Source: Streptomyces natalensis ATCC 27448 (lineage in GTDB: Bacteria > Actinomycetota > Actinomycetes > Streptomycetales > Streptomycetaceae). From it: a stretch of DNA of 64,000 nucleotides. The notes under the pieces were generated by a model that did no database searches, was not told the origin of the DNA, and saw only the letters and a list, made by a program, of their open reading frames with translations. This document shows, in pieces, positions 25,145 to 33,482 of this stretch. The translations under genes and the position numbers were made by a program. The stretch covers positions 1-64,000 of the forward strand of contig NZ_JRKI01000015.1 in the NCBI RefSeq assembly GCF_000935125.1, in the 5' to 3' direction. Positions within the stretch are counted from its first letter, which is position 1. Each line of letters begins with the position of its first letter.

Positions 25145-25882
25145 TCAGCCGTACGGCCCGACGGCCGTGACGAGGACGGCGACCGTCTCCGGGGCGTACG
25201 GTGCGCCCGCCGCCGCGGCGCGGACGGCCCGGGCGACGTCCAGGGCGCGATGACCCGGCGCGGTCGCCAACTGGACGAGGGCATGGCCGCCGGTGAGCCG
25301 TACGGGGCGGGAGTGGCCGCCGAGGGCGGGGGCGAGGCGGGCCACGCCCGGGACGGCCCGGACGACGACGGCGAGCCCCGCCGGGCCCTCTTCGGTGGCT
25401 CCGGTGCGGCCGTTCGGCGCGGCGTCGCCCACGGGGGACGGGGGCGGTGCGGAGGGCGCCGGTGCCGGGGGCCCGCCCGCCGTCAGCAGCTCCGTGACCC
25501 GGAGGTCCACCGGGCCCACCACCAGGCCCAGCAGCCGGTCCGACGCCGTCAGGAGGGCCGCGCGCAGCGCATCGGCGAGGTCCGGCAGCGGCGGGCCGAC
25601 GGGGGCGGCGAAGTCGGCGGTCAGCCGCAGCGGTCCCGGTGGCAGGGCGCTCGGTGGCGGGGGTACGGCCGGGGCGGGGGCGGCGCCGGGGTCCGCGACG
25701 GTGAGCCGCAGGGAGCCCAGGTGCAGTCCGGCCGGTGCGCCGACGGCGGCGCGCAGCGCCCCGGCGGCCGCGCGCTCGGTGATCCATGAGCCGTCCGCCG
25801 GTCCGCCCAGCGGCAGCACCCGGCCGATGCCGAGCTGCCGGCGCACGGCCGGCGCCAACGGGTTCGCGGTCACCAGCCTCAC
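25145..25882 (-). CDS. Uncharacterised Asp23-cluster neighbour
   Basis: About 245 aa from a GTG at 25882 with GGAGAAGGG upstream. It is rich in Ala, Pro and Val. Two stretches resemble each other and recall the Asp23 fold: LGSLRLTVADPG, and the C-terminal VRLTGGHALVQLATAPGHRA followed by DVARAVRAA. A proline-rich linker lies between them. It is divergent from the Asp23 gene at 26052. I recognise no specific function; a distant, perhaps duplicated, Asp23-like protein is a guess from the helix-strand pattern and the neighbours. Confidence 0.6.
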   Translation of the reverse strand: MRLVTANPLAPAVRRQLGIGRVLPLGGPADGSWITERAAAGALRAAVGAPAGLHLGSLRLTVADPGAAPAPAVPPPPSALPPGPLRLTADFAAPVGPPLPDLADALRAALLTASDRLLGLVVGPVDLRVTELLTAGGPPAPAPSAPPPSPVGDAAPNGRTGATEEGPAGLAVVVRAVPGVARLAPALGGHSRPVRLTGGHALVQLATAPGHRALDVARAVRAAAAGAPYAPETVAVLVTAVGPYG

Positions 25883-26051
25883 CCCTTCTCCGATGGTGCC
25901 TCCAGCCTGCCGCAGCCCGCCCCGTATGGCAGGGCGGTGCCGCGCGGGAGGCCGGATGGAGCACCCCCTTGCCGCATAACGGGGCATGCCGGGAATACCG
26001 GTCATAGGGTGGGAGGCGTCCCCCGATCCCCTCCGAAAGGGATGCACGGTG

Positions 26052-26510
26052 ATGACGGAAAGTCAGCAGATGCCGGACAGCGGGAGGTCGCCGCTCAGGC
26101 GGGGCGGCGGCGAACCCGGGTCCCGTGGGCGTACCACCATCGCCGACGGCGTCGTGGAGAAGATCGCCGGACTGGCCGCCCGCGACGTCGTGGGGGTGCA
26201 CGCCATGGGCAGCGGCCTGGCGCGGACCCTGGGGGCCGTACGGGAGCGGGTACCGGGCGGCGGCCGGGCGGCGGTGACGCGCGGGGTGAAGGCCGAGGTG
26301 GGGGAGGTGCAGACGGCACTGGACCTGGAGATCGTCGTGGACTACGGAGTCTCCATCGCCGAGGTGGCGCGGGCCGTCCGGGAGAACGTCATCGCCGCCG
26401 TGGAGCGGATGACGAGCCTGGAGGTCGTCGAGGTCAATATCGCGGTCAGCGACGTCAAGCTGCCCGACGAGGAGGACGAGGAGGAGCACGCGGAGCCGCG
26501 CATCCACTGA
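26052..26510 (+). CDS. Asp23/Gls24 family envelope stress protein
   Basis: 152 aa from ATG 26052 (a GTG directly before it is also possible; AAAGGGA lies upstream). After a polar leader comes the family core: RGRTTIADGVVEKIAGLAAR, DVVGVHAMG, VDYGVSIAEVARAVRENVI and SLEVVEVNIAVSDV, then an acidic tail. Asp23 proteins are cytoplasmic and sit on the membrane through AmaP-type anchors. An AmaP-like gene is four genes downstream, so this is the first gene of a small envelope-homeostasis operon. Confidence 0.9.
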   Translation: MTESQQMPDSGRSPLRRGGGEPGSRGRTTIADGVVEKIAGLAARDVVGVHAMGSGLARTLGAVRERVPGGGRAAVTRGVKAEVGEVQTALDLEIVVDYGVSIAEVARAVRENVIAAVERMTSLEVVEVNIAVSDVKLPDEEDEEEHAEPRIH

Positions 26511-26547
26511 CCGCCTTCCACGACCGCATCCAGCGGCCGCATTCCCT

Positions 26548-26599
26548 GACCGCTTTCAGAGACCGCATTCAGAGACCGCATTCAGAGACTGCATTCCGG
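26548..26599. repeat. 13-bp tandem repeat, four copies
   Basis: The unit GACCGCATTCAGA occurs as GACCGCTTTCAGA, twice exactly, then GACTGCATTCCGG. A more degenerate copy precedes it. It lies between the Asp23 gene and the next small membrane protein gene. Confidence 0.8.
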
Positions 26600-26626
26600 G
26601 CCCCAGTGGCAGCGAAGGAGCGCACG

Positions 26627-26824
26627 ATGAGCATGGCCGGGGTCGGCCTTCTGGCCGGCATGGCGCTGGGCATTGCCGGATACTTCGGCGGGTTCGGGGC
26701 GTTCGTCCTGGTGGCGGCCCTGGGTGCCATCGGGTTCGTGGCCGGCAGATTCCTGGACGGGGATCTGGAAGTCGGCGACTTCTTCCGTCCCCGGACCCGC
26801 GACCGCGACAGCCGGCGGCGGTGA
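26627..26824 (+). CDS. Small membrane protein of the Asp23 cluster (DUF2273-like)
   Basis: 65 aa from an ATG with GCGAAGGAG upstream. Two hydrophobic helices with glycines (VGLLAGMALGIAGYFGGFGA, then FVLVAALGAIGFVAGRFLDG) are followed by a charged DLEVGDFFRPRTRDRD tail. Small proteins of this shape sit with Asp23/AmaP genes in many Gram-positives and probably help anchor the complex. Confidence 0.8.
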   Translation: MSMAGVGLLAGMALGIAGYFGGFGAFVLVAALGAIGFVAGRFLDGDLEVGDFFRPRTRDRDSRRR

Positions 26825-26830
26825 GGCCGG

Positions 26831-27223
26831 GTGGCGACGGTGTCCCCCGCCGCCGCTGCCCCTGCCGTACCGGCGGGGGAGCGCGGCGCGACCACGATCG
26901 CGGACCGGGTGGTGGCCAAGATCGCCGCCCAGGCGGCGCGCGAGGCGCTGCGCGCGGCGGCCCCCGCCGGCCCCACCGACGCCCATGCGACGGTCACCGT
27001 CCGGCGGCGCGCGACCCGGCGCACCTTCGGCGAGGCCCGGGTACGGGTCGCCGTCGAGCTGGGCTACCCCTGTGACATCGGTGCGCACTGCGGCGCGGTG
27101 CGTCGCCAAGTCACCGAGCGGGTAGGGGCGTTGGCGGGCATGGAGGTGCCGGAGGTCGCGGTGGAGGTGGAGCGTCTGCACTCGCCGCTGCTGGAGGGCG
27201 CGAAGCCGGGGAGGGTGCAATGA
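26831..27223 (+). CDS. Second Asp23/Gls24 family protein
   Basis: 130 aa from a GTG at 26831, 6 bp after the previous stop. The family pattern is again RGATTIADRVVAKIAAQAAR, followed by VRVAVELGYPCDIGAHCGAV and MEVPEVAVEVERLHSP. It lacks the acidic tail of the first copy and has two cysteines near the centre. It is coupled to the next gene by an ATGA overlap. Two Asp23 paralogues in one operon suggest a hetero-oligomer. Confidence 0.85.
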   Translation: MATVSPAAAAPAVPAGERGATTIADRVVAKIAAQAAREALRAAAPAGPTDAHATVTVRRRATRRTFGEARVRVAVELGYPCDIGAHCGAVRRQVTERVGALAGMEVPEVAVEVERLHSPLLEGAKPGRVQ

Positions 27224-27891
27224 GCGACGACGAGGCGCGGGCCGCCGACACCGCACGGCTCCCGACGCTCGAAAAGACGCCGGGCGGCGGGGACGGCCTG
27301 GAGCAGTCCGGCTCTGCGGCGGATTATGCGCCCACGGGCGACGACGACCACTCCGGGCGGCGCCCGTGGTCCGCGCGGCGGGTACCGGCCGCGCTGGTCG
27401 CCGTGGTGCTGCTCGGCGCGCTGGGGCTGCTGCTGTACGACGTGGCCGCGGTCCGCGCCGGACGCCCCGCGATGGCCTGGCGTACCTGGCTCGCCCACCA
27501 GCTGGCCACCCGCCACCTGGACAGCACCTGGGTCCTGGCCGCCGCCGCGTTCGCCGTGCTGCTCGGCGTCTGGCTGCTCGTGCTGGCCCTCACCCCGGGC
27601 CTGCGCGAGCTGCTGCCGATGCGCCGCACCGCCCCTGGGGTGCGGGCCCGTCTGGACCGGTCGGCCGCCGCCCTGGTGCTGCGCGACCGTGCCATGGAGG
27701 TCGCCGGGGTGCAGTCCGTACGGATGACCGTCGGCCGCCGCAAGGCCAGGGCGCGGGCGTTTGCGCACTTCCGCGAGCTGGACGAGGTCCGCGGCGACCT
27801 CGACCGGGCGCTCGGTGACGGCCTCGCCCAGCTGGGGCTGGCCCACGGGCTGCATCTGACCGTCGAAGTCCGGCGCCCGAAGAAGGGGTGA
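27220..27891 (+). CDS. DUF6286-type membrane protein of the Asp23 cluster
   Basis: 223 aa. A long polar N-terminus (about 1-55) precedes two hydrophobic helices (about 57-78, ALVAVVLLGALGLLLYDVAA, and about 104-127, VLAAAAFAVLLGVWLLVLAL). A soluble C-terminal domain follows (LDRSAAALVLRDRAMEVAGV and on) that resembles a single Asp23-like strand-helix unit. This architecture is that of the DUF6286 proteins found in streptomycete Asp23 operons, from memory. Presumably it is part of a membrane-bound Asp23 assembly. Confidence 0.8.
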   Translation: MSDDEARAADTARLPTLEKTPGGGDGLEQSGSAADYAPTGDDDHSGRRPWSARRVPAALVAVVLLGALGLLLYDVAAVRAGRPAMAWRTWLAHQLATRHLDSTWVLAAAAFAVLLGVWLLVLALTPGLRELLPMRRTAPGVRARLDRSAAALVLRDRAMEVAGVQSVRMTVGRRKARARAFAHFRELDEVRGDLDRALGDGLAQLGLAHGLHLTVEVRRPKKG

Positions 27892-27898
27892 GCGCGCG

Positions 27899-28507
27899 AT
27901 GCGCACGGTACGCAGAGGAACGAACCGGGTGCTGCTGGGCCTGATCGGCGCGGTGCTGCTGGGGACCGGGGGAGCGGTCCTGGTGGCCGGGCTGGACCTG
28001 CCCGCCCGTTGGCACTTCCGGCTGCCCGACGGCTGGCCGTGGACGCGCCCCGGCCAGGTGCTGCTGTCCGAACAGAACCGCACCCGGTGGACGGACCACG
28101 GCTGGTGGTGGCCCGCCGTCATCGCCGTCCTGGCCGTGCTGGTGCTGCTGGCGCTGTGGTGGCTGGTGACCCAGCTCCGCCGGCGCCGGCTCGGCGAGAT
28201 CCTCGTCGACAGCGGAGACGGCGAGGGCGCCGTGCTGCGCGGCCGGGCGCTGGAAGCGGTGCTGACGGCCGAGACGGAGGCGCTGGACGGCGTGGACGCG
28301 GCCGGGGCGCGGCTGACCGGCCGCCGCCGCACCCAGCCGCGCGTCATCGCCGTCCTGGCGCTCGCCCCGCACGCCGATCCCGCCACGGTCGTGCGGCGCT
28401 TCGCGCACGAGGCGGTGACCCATGCCCGCGTCTCGGCGGGCCTGGACGACCTGCCGGCGGAGGTCCGGCTGCGGGGCGTACGGCACCGGGCGGAGCGGGT
28501 CGGCTGA
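27899..28507 (+). CDS. amaP: AmaP-like Asp23 membrane anchor
   Basis: 202 aa. The N-terminal hairpin of two transmembrane helices (LLGLIGAVLLGTGGAVLVAG at about 12-31 and VIAVLAVLVLLALWWLVTQL at about 76-95) and the C-terminal cytoplasmic domain (ILVDSGDGEGAVLRGRALEA and on) match the alkaline-shock-response membrane anchor AmaP. In staphylococci AmaP tethers Asp23 at the membrane. It closes the Asp23 operon, tail-to-tail with an SDR gene. Confidence 0.82.
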   Translation: MRTVRRGTNRVLLGLIGAVLLGTGGAVLVAGLDLPARWHFRLPDGWPWTRPGQVLLSEQNRTRWTDHGWWWPAVIAVLAVLVLLALWWLVTQLRRRRLGEILVDSGDGEGAVLRGRALEAVLTAETEALDGVDAAGARLTGRRRTQPRVIAVLALAPHADPATVVRRFAHEAVTHARVSAGLDDLPAEVRLRGVRHRAERVG

Positions 28508-28514
28508 CCGGGGC

Positions 28515-29270
28515 TCAGAACCCCCGCCGCGCCCCGCCGTCCACCGGGACCATCACCCCGGTGACGTAGGACGCCGCCGGGGAGAGCAGGAACGCCGCGG
28601 TGCGGCCGAACTCCTGGGGGGTGCCGTAGCGGCCCAGGGGGATGGCGGCGGTGTTGCGGGCGCGGGTGCCCTCGGGGTCGCCGGAGAGGGCGTCGAGCTG
28701 GGTCATGCGGTCGGTGGCGATCCGGCCGGGCAGGATGCCCAGGACGCGGATGCCGCGCGGGCCCAGCTCGTTGGCCAGCGACTTGGCGAAACCGGCCAGC
28801 CCGGGGCGCAGTCCGTTGGAGAGGGTCAGCCCGCCGATGGGCTCGTAGACGGAGCCGGACAGGACGAAGCCGATGACGCCGCCCTCGTCGAGTGCGGCGG
28901 CGGCCGCGCGGGCCAGGCGTACCGCGCCGAGGAAGACCGCTTCGAAGGCGGCGAGCCACTGCTCGTCGGTGTTGTCGGCGGCGGTGCCGGGGGCCGGGCC
29001 GCCGACGCTGATCATGACGCCGTCCAGCCGGCCGAAGCGCTCGCGGGCGGCGGCCACCAGGCGCGCGGCGGCTTCGGGGTCGGCGTTGTCGGCCGCGACG
29101 CCGAGCGCCCGCTCGCCCAGGGTGGCGGCGGCCGCGAGCGCGCTGTCCTCGGTGCGGCCGCTGATGACCACCCGGGCGCCCTCGGCGACGAGCTCACGGG
29201 CGGTGGCCAGGCCGAGGCCGCGGGTGGCTCCGGTGACGATGTACGTCCGGTCGGTGAGTCCAAGGTCCAT
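28515..29270 (-). CDS. Short-chain dehydrogenase/reductase
   Basis: 251 aa from the ATG at 29270. The cofactor motif TGATRGLGLATAREL is at the N-terminus, and RTEDSALAAAA at the end of strand 2 suggests NADP(H). The usual NNAG is altered to VGGPAPG. The catalytic region is FVLSGSVYEPIGGLTLSNGL: a serine is present, but Y and K do not sit in the canonical YxxxK spacing (YEPIGG). An N-terminal extension upstream of 29270 is open but unlike the family. The divergent active site means activity is uncertain. Confidence 0.82.
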   Translation of the reverse strand: MDLGLTDRTYIVTGATRGLGLATARELVAEGARVVISGRTEDSALAAAATLGERALGVAADNADPEAAARLVAAARERFGRLDGVMISVGGPAPGTAADNTDEQWLAAFEAVFLGAVRLARAAAAALDEGGVIGFVLSGSVYEPIGGLTLSNGLRPGLAGFAKSLANELGPRGIRVLGILPGRIATDRMTQLDALSGDPEGTRARNTAAIPLGRYGTPQEFGRTAAFLLSPAASYVTGVMVPVDGGARRGF

Positions 29271-29275
29271 GGCCC

Positions 29276-31063
29276 TTAGTCTGCCCCGGCGCACCCGTGG
29301 AGCCCGAAGGCGGTCCCCACCAGGCCGAGATGGCTGAACGCCTGCGGGAAGTTGCCGAGCTGACGCCCGGCCACCGGGTCGTACTCCTCGGAGAGCAGGC
29401 CGACGTCGTTGCACAGTGCCAGCAGCCGCTCGAACAGGGCGCGTGCCTCCGCGCCGCGGCCGGTCAGCGCGAGCGCGTCGGCGAGCCAGAACGAGCAGAC
29501 CAGGAAGGTGCCCTCGCCGCCGGGCAGCCCGTCGATGTTGGTGCCGTCGTCGGTGCTGTAACGCTGTACCAGACCGTCGTGCGAGAGCTCCCGGCGGACC
29601 GCGTCGACGGTGCCGATGACCCGGGGGTCGTCACCGGGCAGGAAGCCCACGCGGGGGATGAGCAGGGTGGCGGCGTCCAGCGCGGCCGAGCCGTAGTACT
29701 GGGTGAAGGTGCCGCGCTCGGCGTCGTAGCCCCGCTCGCACACCTCGCGGTGGACGTCGTCGCGCATCGCCCGCCAGCGGTCGAGGTCCCCGCCGAGCTT
29801 GGGATCGGCCTCCAGCGCCCGTACGGCGCGGTCCGCGGCGACCCAGGCCATGACCTTGGAGTGGACGAAGTGCCGGCGCGGTCCGCGGATCTCCCACAGT
29901 CCTTCGTCGGGGTCGCGCCAGGTGGACTCCAGGTAGTCCACCAGGGCGCGCTGGATGCTCCAGGCATGCGCCTCGGACTCTATTCCGGCCTGCCGCCCGA
30001 TGTGGAAGCAGTCCAGGACCTCGCCGTAGACATCGAGCTGGCGCTGCTGGACGGCGGCATTGCCGATCCGCACGGGGACGGAGCCGGCATATCCGGTCAG
30101 CCACGGCAGCTCGGACTCCGGGAGCCGCCGTTCGCCCGCCAGGCCGTACATGATCTGGAGGTCCTCGGGGGCGCCGGCGACCGCCCGCAGCAGCCAATCC
30201 CGCCAGGAGCCGGCCTCGTCCAGATAGCCGGCCGAGATCAGGGAGTCCAGGGTCAGGCTGGCGTCGCGCAGCCAGCAGTAGCGGTAGTCCCAGTTGCGGA
30301 CGCCGCCGAGCGCCTCGGGCAGCGAGGTGGTGGGGGCCGCGACGATACCTCCGGTGGGCCCGTAGGTGAGGGCCTTGAGGGTGATCAGCGAACGGATCAC
30401 GGCGCCGCGGTGCGGGCCGTTGTAGCGGCAGCGCGCGGACCAGGCGTACCAGTCCTCCAGGGTGGTCTCCAGCGCCTCGAAGGGGTCGATCTGGAACGGG
30501 CGGGGCTCCTCGGAGGGATGCCAGGTCAGGACGAAGGCGGCGCGTTCGCCCGCGGCGACGGTGAAGTCCGAGCGGGTGCTGAAGTCCTTGCCGTAGGTGC
30601 GGGAGCGCTCCGGCGTGCGCAGCCACACCGAATCCGGTCCGGCGATCGCCACCCGGCTGCCCTCGGCGGCCCGCACCCACGGGATCACCCAGCCGTAGTC
30701 GAACCGCAGCCGCAGCACCCCGCGCATGGCGACGCTGCCGTGCAGGCCCTCGACGATGCGTACGACGTCGGGGGCGCGGTCGCGGTGCGGCATGAAGTCG
30801 GTGACCCGTACGGCGCCGTCGGGGGTGTGCCAGTCGGTGTCCAGGACGAGGGAGTCGCCGCGGTAGGAACGCTCGGCGCGGGCATCGGGAGAGGTGGGGG
30901 CCAGGCCCCAATGGCCGTTGTCCTTGCCGCCGAGGAGGGCGGCGAAGCAGGCGCCGGAGTCGAAGCGGGGCAGGCACAGCCAGTCGATGGAACCGTCGCG
31001 GCCGACGAGGGCGGCGGTCTGGAGATCGCCGATGAGCGCATAGTCCTCGATACGTGGGTGCAC
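29276..31063 (-). CDS. Glycoside hydrolase family 15 protein (trehalase/glucoamylase-like)
   Basis: 595 aa, the usual length of actinobacterial GH15 proteins. The start MHPRIEDYALIGDLQTAALV and GRDGSIDWLCLPRFDSGACF are highly typical. GVRNWDYRYCWLRDASLTLD is the (alpha/alpha)6-barrel core, and LLSEEYDPVAGRQLGNFPQA near the C-terminus carries the catalytic base glutamate. In mycobacteria such proteins act as trehalases. It has no signal peptide, so it is cytoplasmic and probably processes trehalose or short alpha-glucans. Confidence 0.92.
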   Translation of the reverse strand: MHPRIEDYALIGDLQTAALVGRDGSIDWLCLPRFDSGACFAALLGGKDNGHWGLAPTSPDARAERSYRGDSLVLDTDWHTPDGAVRVTDFMPHRDRAPDVVRIVEGLHGSVAMRGVLRLRFDYGWVIPWVRAAEGSRVAIAGPDSVWLRTPERSRTYGKDFSTRSDFTVAAGERAAFVLTWHPSEEPRPFQIDPFEALETTLEDWYAWSARCRYNGPHRGAVIRSLITLKALTYGPTGGIVAAPTTSLPEALGGVRNWDYRYCWLRDASLTLDSLISAGYLDEAGSWRDWLLRAVAGAPEDLQIMYGLAGERRLPESELPWLTGYAGSVPVRIGNAAVQQRQLDVYGEVLDCFHIGRQAGIESEAHAWSIQRALVDYLESTWRDPDEGLWEIRGPRRHFVHSKVMAWVAADRAVRALEADPKLGGDLDRWRAMRDDVHREVCERGYDAERGTFTQYYGSAALDAATLLIPRVGFLPGDDPRVIGTVDAVRRELSHDGLVQRYSTDDGTNIDGLPGGEGTFLVCSFWLADALALTGRGAEARALFERLLALCNDVGLLSEEYDPVAGRQLGNFPQAFSHLGLVGTAFGLHGCAGAD

Positions 31064-31092
31064 TCAGGGCGCCTTCCCGCCCGGTGCGGCCG

Positions 31093-32004
31093 TTAGTCGG
31101 CGGTGGCGGCTGTCCGGGCTACGGGCTCCCCGGCCTCCTGCGGCGCTCCGGCCGCCTCGGCCTCTCCGGGCGCTTCAGCCTCTTCAGCACCGTCAGCCTC
31201 TCCGGCTTCCTCGGGCGCTCCGGCCGCTCCGGCCGCCTCGGCCTCCTCGGCCGCCGCCTCCGCCCGGTCGCGGCGCTCACGGCGGGCGAGGATGACCCAG
31301 CCGACCGGGACCGCCGCCGCGAACAGCCACCACTGGACGGCGTAGGCCATATGCGGGCCGATGCTGTCGTGGTCCGGCTCGGGCACCAGCTCGGGCTTGC
31401 CGCCGGGCGGTTGCGGGCCGGTCTGCTCGATGTAGCCGCCGAGCACCGGCTGCGCCAGCCGCCCGGCCATCTGCTTGCTGTTGATCAGCATGACCTGGCG
31501 GGCCGGCAGGCCCTTGGTGTTCTTGATGCCGCTGGCCGCGGTGGTCTCGTCGGCCATGATCCGGCCGGTGACGGTCACCTCGCCCTTGGGGGCCGGGGGC
31601 ACGTCGGGGAACTTCGTCAGATCGTTGCCCGCCGAGATCCAGCCGCGGTTGACCAGGACGTCCTTGCCGCCGGTGAGCCGGAGCGGGGTCAGGACGTAGT
31701 AGCCGATGCTCTGCTCGTCGGCCGCGGTGCGCTGGCGGACCACGACCTCGTGCGCGGTGTCGTAGGTGCCGGTGGCGGTGACCCGGCGCCACATGTCGTC
31801 GTGCGGGACGGTGTGCCCGGGGGCGGTGAGCTCGGTGACCGGGACGGGCCGGGCGGCCAGGTTGCCGGCGATCAGCGCGTTCTGCGCCACCTTGTGCTCA
31901 TGGCGGTGCAGCTGCCAGAAGCCCAGCTTGATCATGGCGGGGATCAGCGCGAGGCCCACGAGGGTGAGGATCACCCACTGCCGGGACAACAGGAAGCGGT
32001 ACAC
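31093..32004 (-). CDS. SURF1 family cytochrome oxidase assembly protein
   Basis: About 303 aa from a GTG at 32004. SURF1 topology: an N-terminal helix (WVILTLVGLALIPAMIKLGF) followed by WQLHRHEHK, an extracellular middle with VLVNRGWI, and a C-terminal helix (YAVQWWLFAAAVPVGWVILA). It helps mature cytochrome c oxidase. A long Ala/Glu/Gly-rich low-complexity tail (about 55 aa) follows the last helix, coded by short repeats. Confidence 0.9.
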   Translation of the reverse strand: MYRFLLSRQWVILTLVGLALIPAMIKLGFWQLHRHEHKVAQNALIAGNLAARPVPVTELTAPGHTVPHDDMWRRVTATGTYDTAHEVVVRQRTAADEQSIGYYVLTPLRLTGGKDVLVNRGWISAGNDLTKFPDVPPAPKGEVTVTGRIMADETTAASGIKNTKGLPARQVMLINSKQMAGRLAQPVLGGYIEQTGPQPPGGKPELVPEPDHDSIGPHMAYAVQWWLFAAAVPVGWVILARRERRDRAEAAAEEAEAAGAAGAPEEAGEADGAEEAEAPGEAEAAGAPQEAGEPVARTAATAD

Positions 32005-32105
32005 GGCATCGACCGTACCTGGCGTGCGAAGGCCCCCGGGCAGGGGGTCCTGCCGGGGGCCGGAAGCCGTCGGGTGGTGGTGGCGGCCGGGGTCACGGGG
32101 CGGTC

Positions 32106-32351
32106 TCAGACTCTGTCGACGATGCCCACCTTCCCCTCCGAGCGGGCGCAGTGCGCCCCGCAGAAGAACTTGCCGTCGACCTCGGCTCCCTGGCCGATGA
32201 TCTGGCACCGGCAGTGCTCACAGATCGGCGCCATGCGGTGGATGGCGCAGGCGAAACAGTCGAAGACGTGCACCGCGCCCTGCGCGTGCACCTCGAACGC
32301 CATGCCGTATTCGTTTCCGCAGACCTCACAACGTTTTGGTTTCACGTCCAT
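32106..32351 (-). CDS. Small multi-cysteine zinc protein
   Basis: 81 aa. Cysteine pairs at RCEVCGNEYG, FDCFACAIHRM, PICEHCRCQIIG and FFCGAHCARS could bind two or more zinc ions, LIM-like. It is common in streptomycetes and sometimes annotated as prokaryotic metallothionein-like. No function is known. Confidence 0.8.
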   Translation of the reverse strand: MDVKPKRCEVCGNEYGMAFEVHAQGAVHVFDCFACAIHRMAPICEHCRCQIIGQGAEVDGKFFCGAHCARSEGKVGIVDRV

Positions 32352-32414
32352 GCGCCACAGCGTGCGTGCGGGGCCGCCGCGGAACGCGCTGCGAACGGGT
32401 GTGTTGGCCGGGCT

Positions 32415-33482
32415 TCACCCGGACGCAGGCCCTGCATCCGAGGGAGCCGACGGGCCCGCTCCCGGCGCCGGCCGGACGTCCTGGAGCAGCTGCATGAAGG
32501 CCGCCTCGTCGACGACGACTGTGCCGAACTGGGCGGCCTTTGCGGTTTTCGACGTGCGGGAGTCGGGGTCGTTGGTGACCAGCAGGCTGGTCAGCCGGGA
32601 CAGGCTGGTGGCGACGTGCAGCCCGGCCTCGGCCGCCCGGTCCTCCAGCAGCTCGCGGTCCACGGAGGTGTCCCCGGAGAAGGCGACCCGCATGCCCTGG
32701 ACGAGCCGGCCGCCCGCCACATAGCGCCCCGGGTTGGGATACGGGCACGCGGGCCGCTTGCGGGCCGGCCGCCAGGAGGTGGGGCGGTACGCCGCGGGGG
32801 ACTGCGGACGGGCGGCGGGGGAGTCCGACCACTCCGTCAGCGGCTGGCAGGTCAGCAGCGGCAGCCGCAGTTTCTCCCGGGCGGCCCGGCGCAGGCTGGG
32901 GCGGAATGCCTCGGCCAGCACCCGGGCGTCGTCCAGGGCGTGGTGGGCGCGTTCCTGGACGACGCCGTAATGGGCCGCCAGGGACTCCAGCTTGTGGTTG
33001 GGCAGCGGCAGCCGCAGCTCCTTGGACAGCGCGATGGTGCACAGCCGCTGGCGCACCGGGGCGGTCGCGCGGGCGCGGGCGTACTCGCGGGCGAGCATCG
33101 ACCAGTCGAACATGGCGTTGTGCGCGACCAGCACCCGGTCCGCCAGGCGCCGCGAGAGCTCGGGGACGACGTCCGGGAAGAGCGGCGCCCCGGCCAGCAC
33201 CTCGCTCGTCAGACCGTGGATCCACACCGGGCCCGGGTCCCGCTGCGGATTGACCAGGGTGTACCAGTGGTCCTGGACCTCGCCGCGGGCGTCGAGTTGA
33301 TACACCGCGGCGGAGATGATCCGGTCGTCGCGGGCCAGGCCGGTGGTCTCCACGTCGACCACCGCATACCCCTGGGGATATCCCTCGGGCCAGGCATCCG
33401 GCGGCGTCTGCGGGCCCGGCTGCGGCCCGATCGCGGGCGTGATCGAGGGCGCTGCTGCCATGCGGTCTTCGAGCATGGTCAC
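32415..33482 (-). CDS. DEDDh exonuclease (DnaQ-like) with C-terminal BRCT-like domain
   Basis: About 355 aa from a GTG at 33482 that overlaps the stop of the TetR gene (GTGA); an ATG two codons later is equally good. Exonuclease motifs: AVVDVETTGL (first D and E), LVAHNAMFDWSML, and AHHALDDARVLAEA (H and D). The C-terminal 100 residues (GMRVAFSGDTSVDRELLEDR, AAEAGLHVATSLSRLTSLLV) resemble a BRCT domain, as in NAD-dependent ligases. It is probably a proofreading or repair 3'-5' exonuclease. Confidence 0.88.
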   Translation of the reverse strand: MTMLEDRMAAAPSITPAIGPQPGPQTPPDAWPEGYPQGYAVVDVETTGLARDDRIISAAVYQLDARGEVQDHWYTLVNPQRDPGPVWIHGLTSEVLAGAPLFPDVVPELSRRLADRVLVAHNAMFDWSMLAREYARARATAPVRQRLCTIALSKELRLPLPNHKLESLAAHYGVVQERAHHALDDARVLAEAFRPSLRRAAREKLRLPLLTCQPLTEWSDSPAARPQSPAAYRPTSWRPARKRPACPYPNPGRYVAGGRLVQGMRVAFSGDTSVDRELLEDRAAEAGLHVATSLSRLTSLLVTNDPDSRTSKTAKAAQFGTVVVDEAAFMQLLQDVRPAPGAGPSAPSDAGPASG

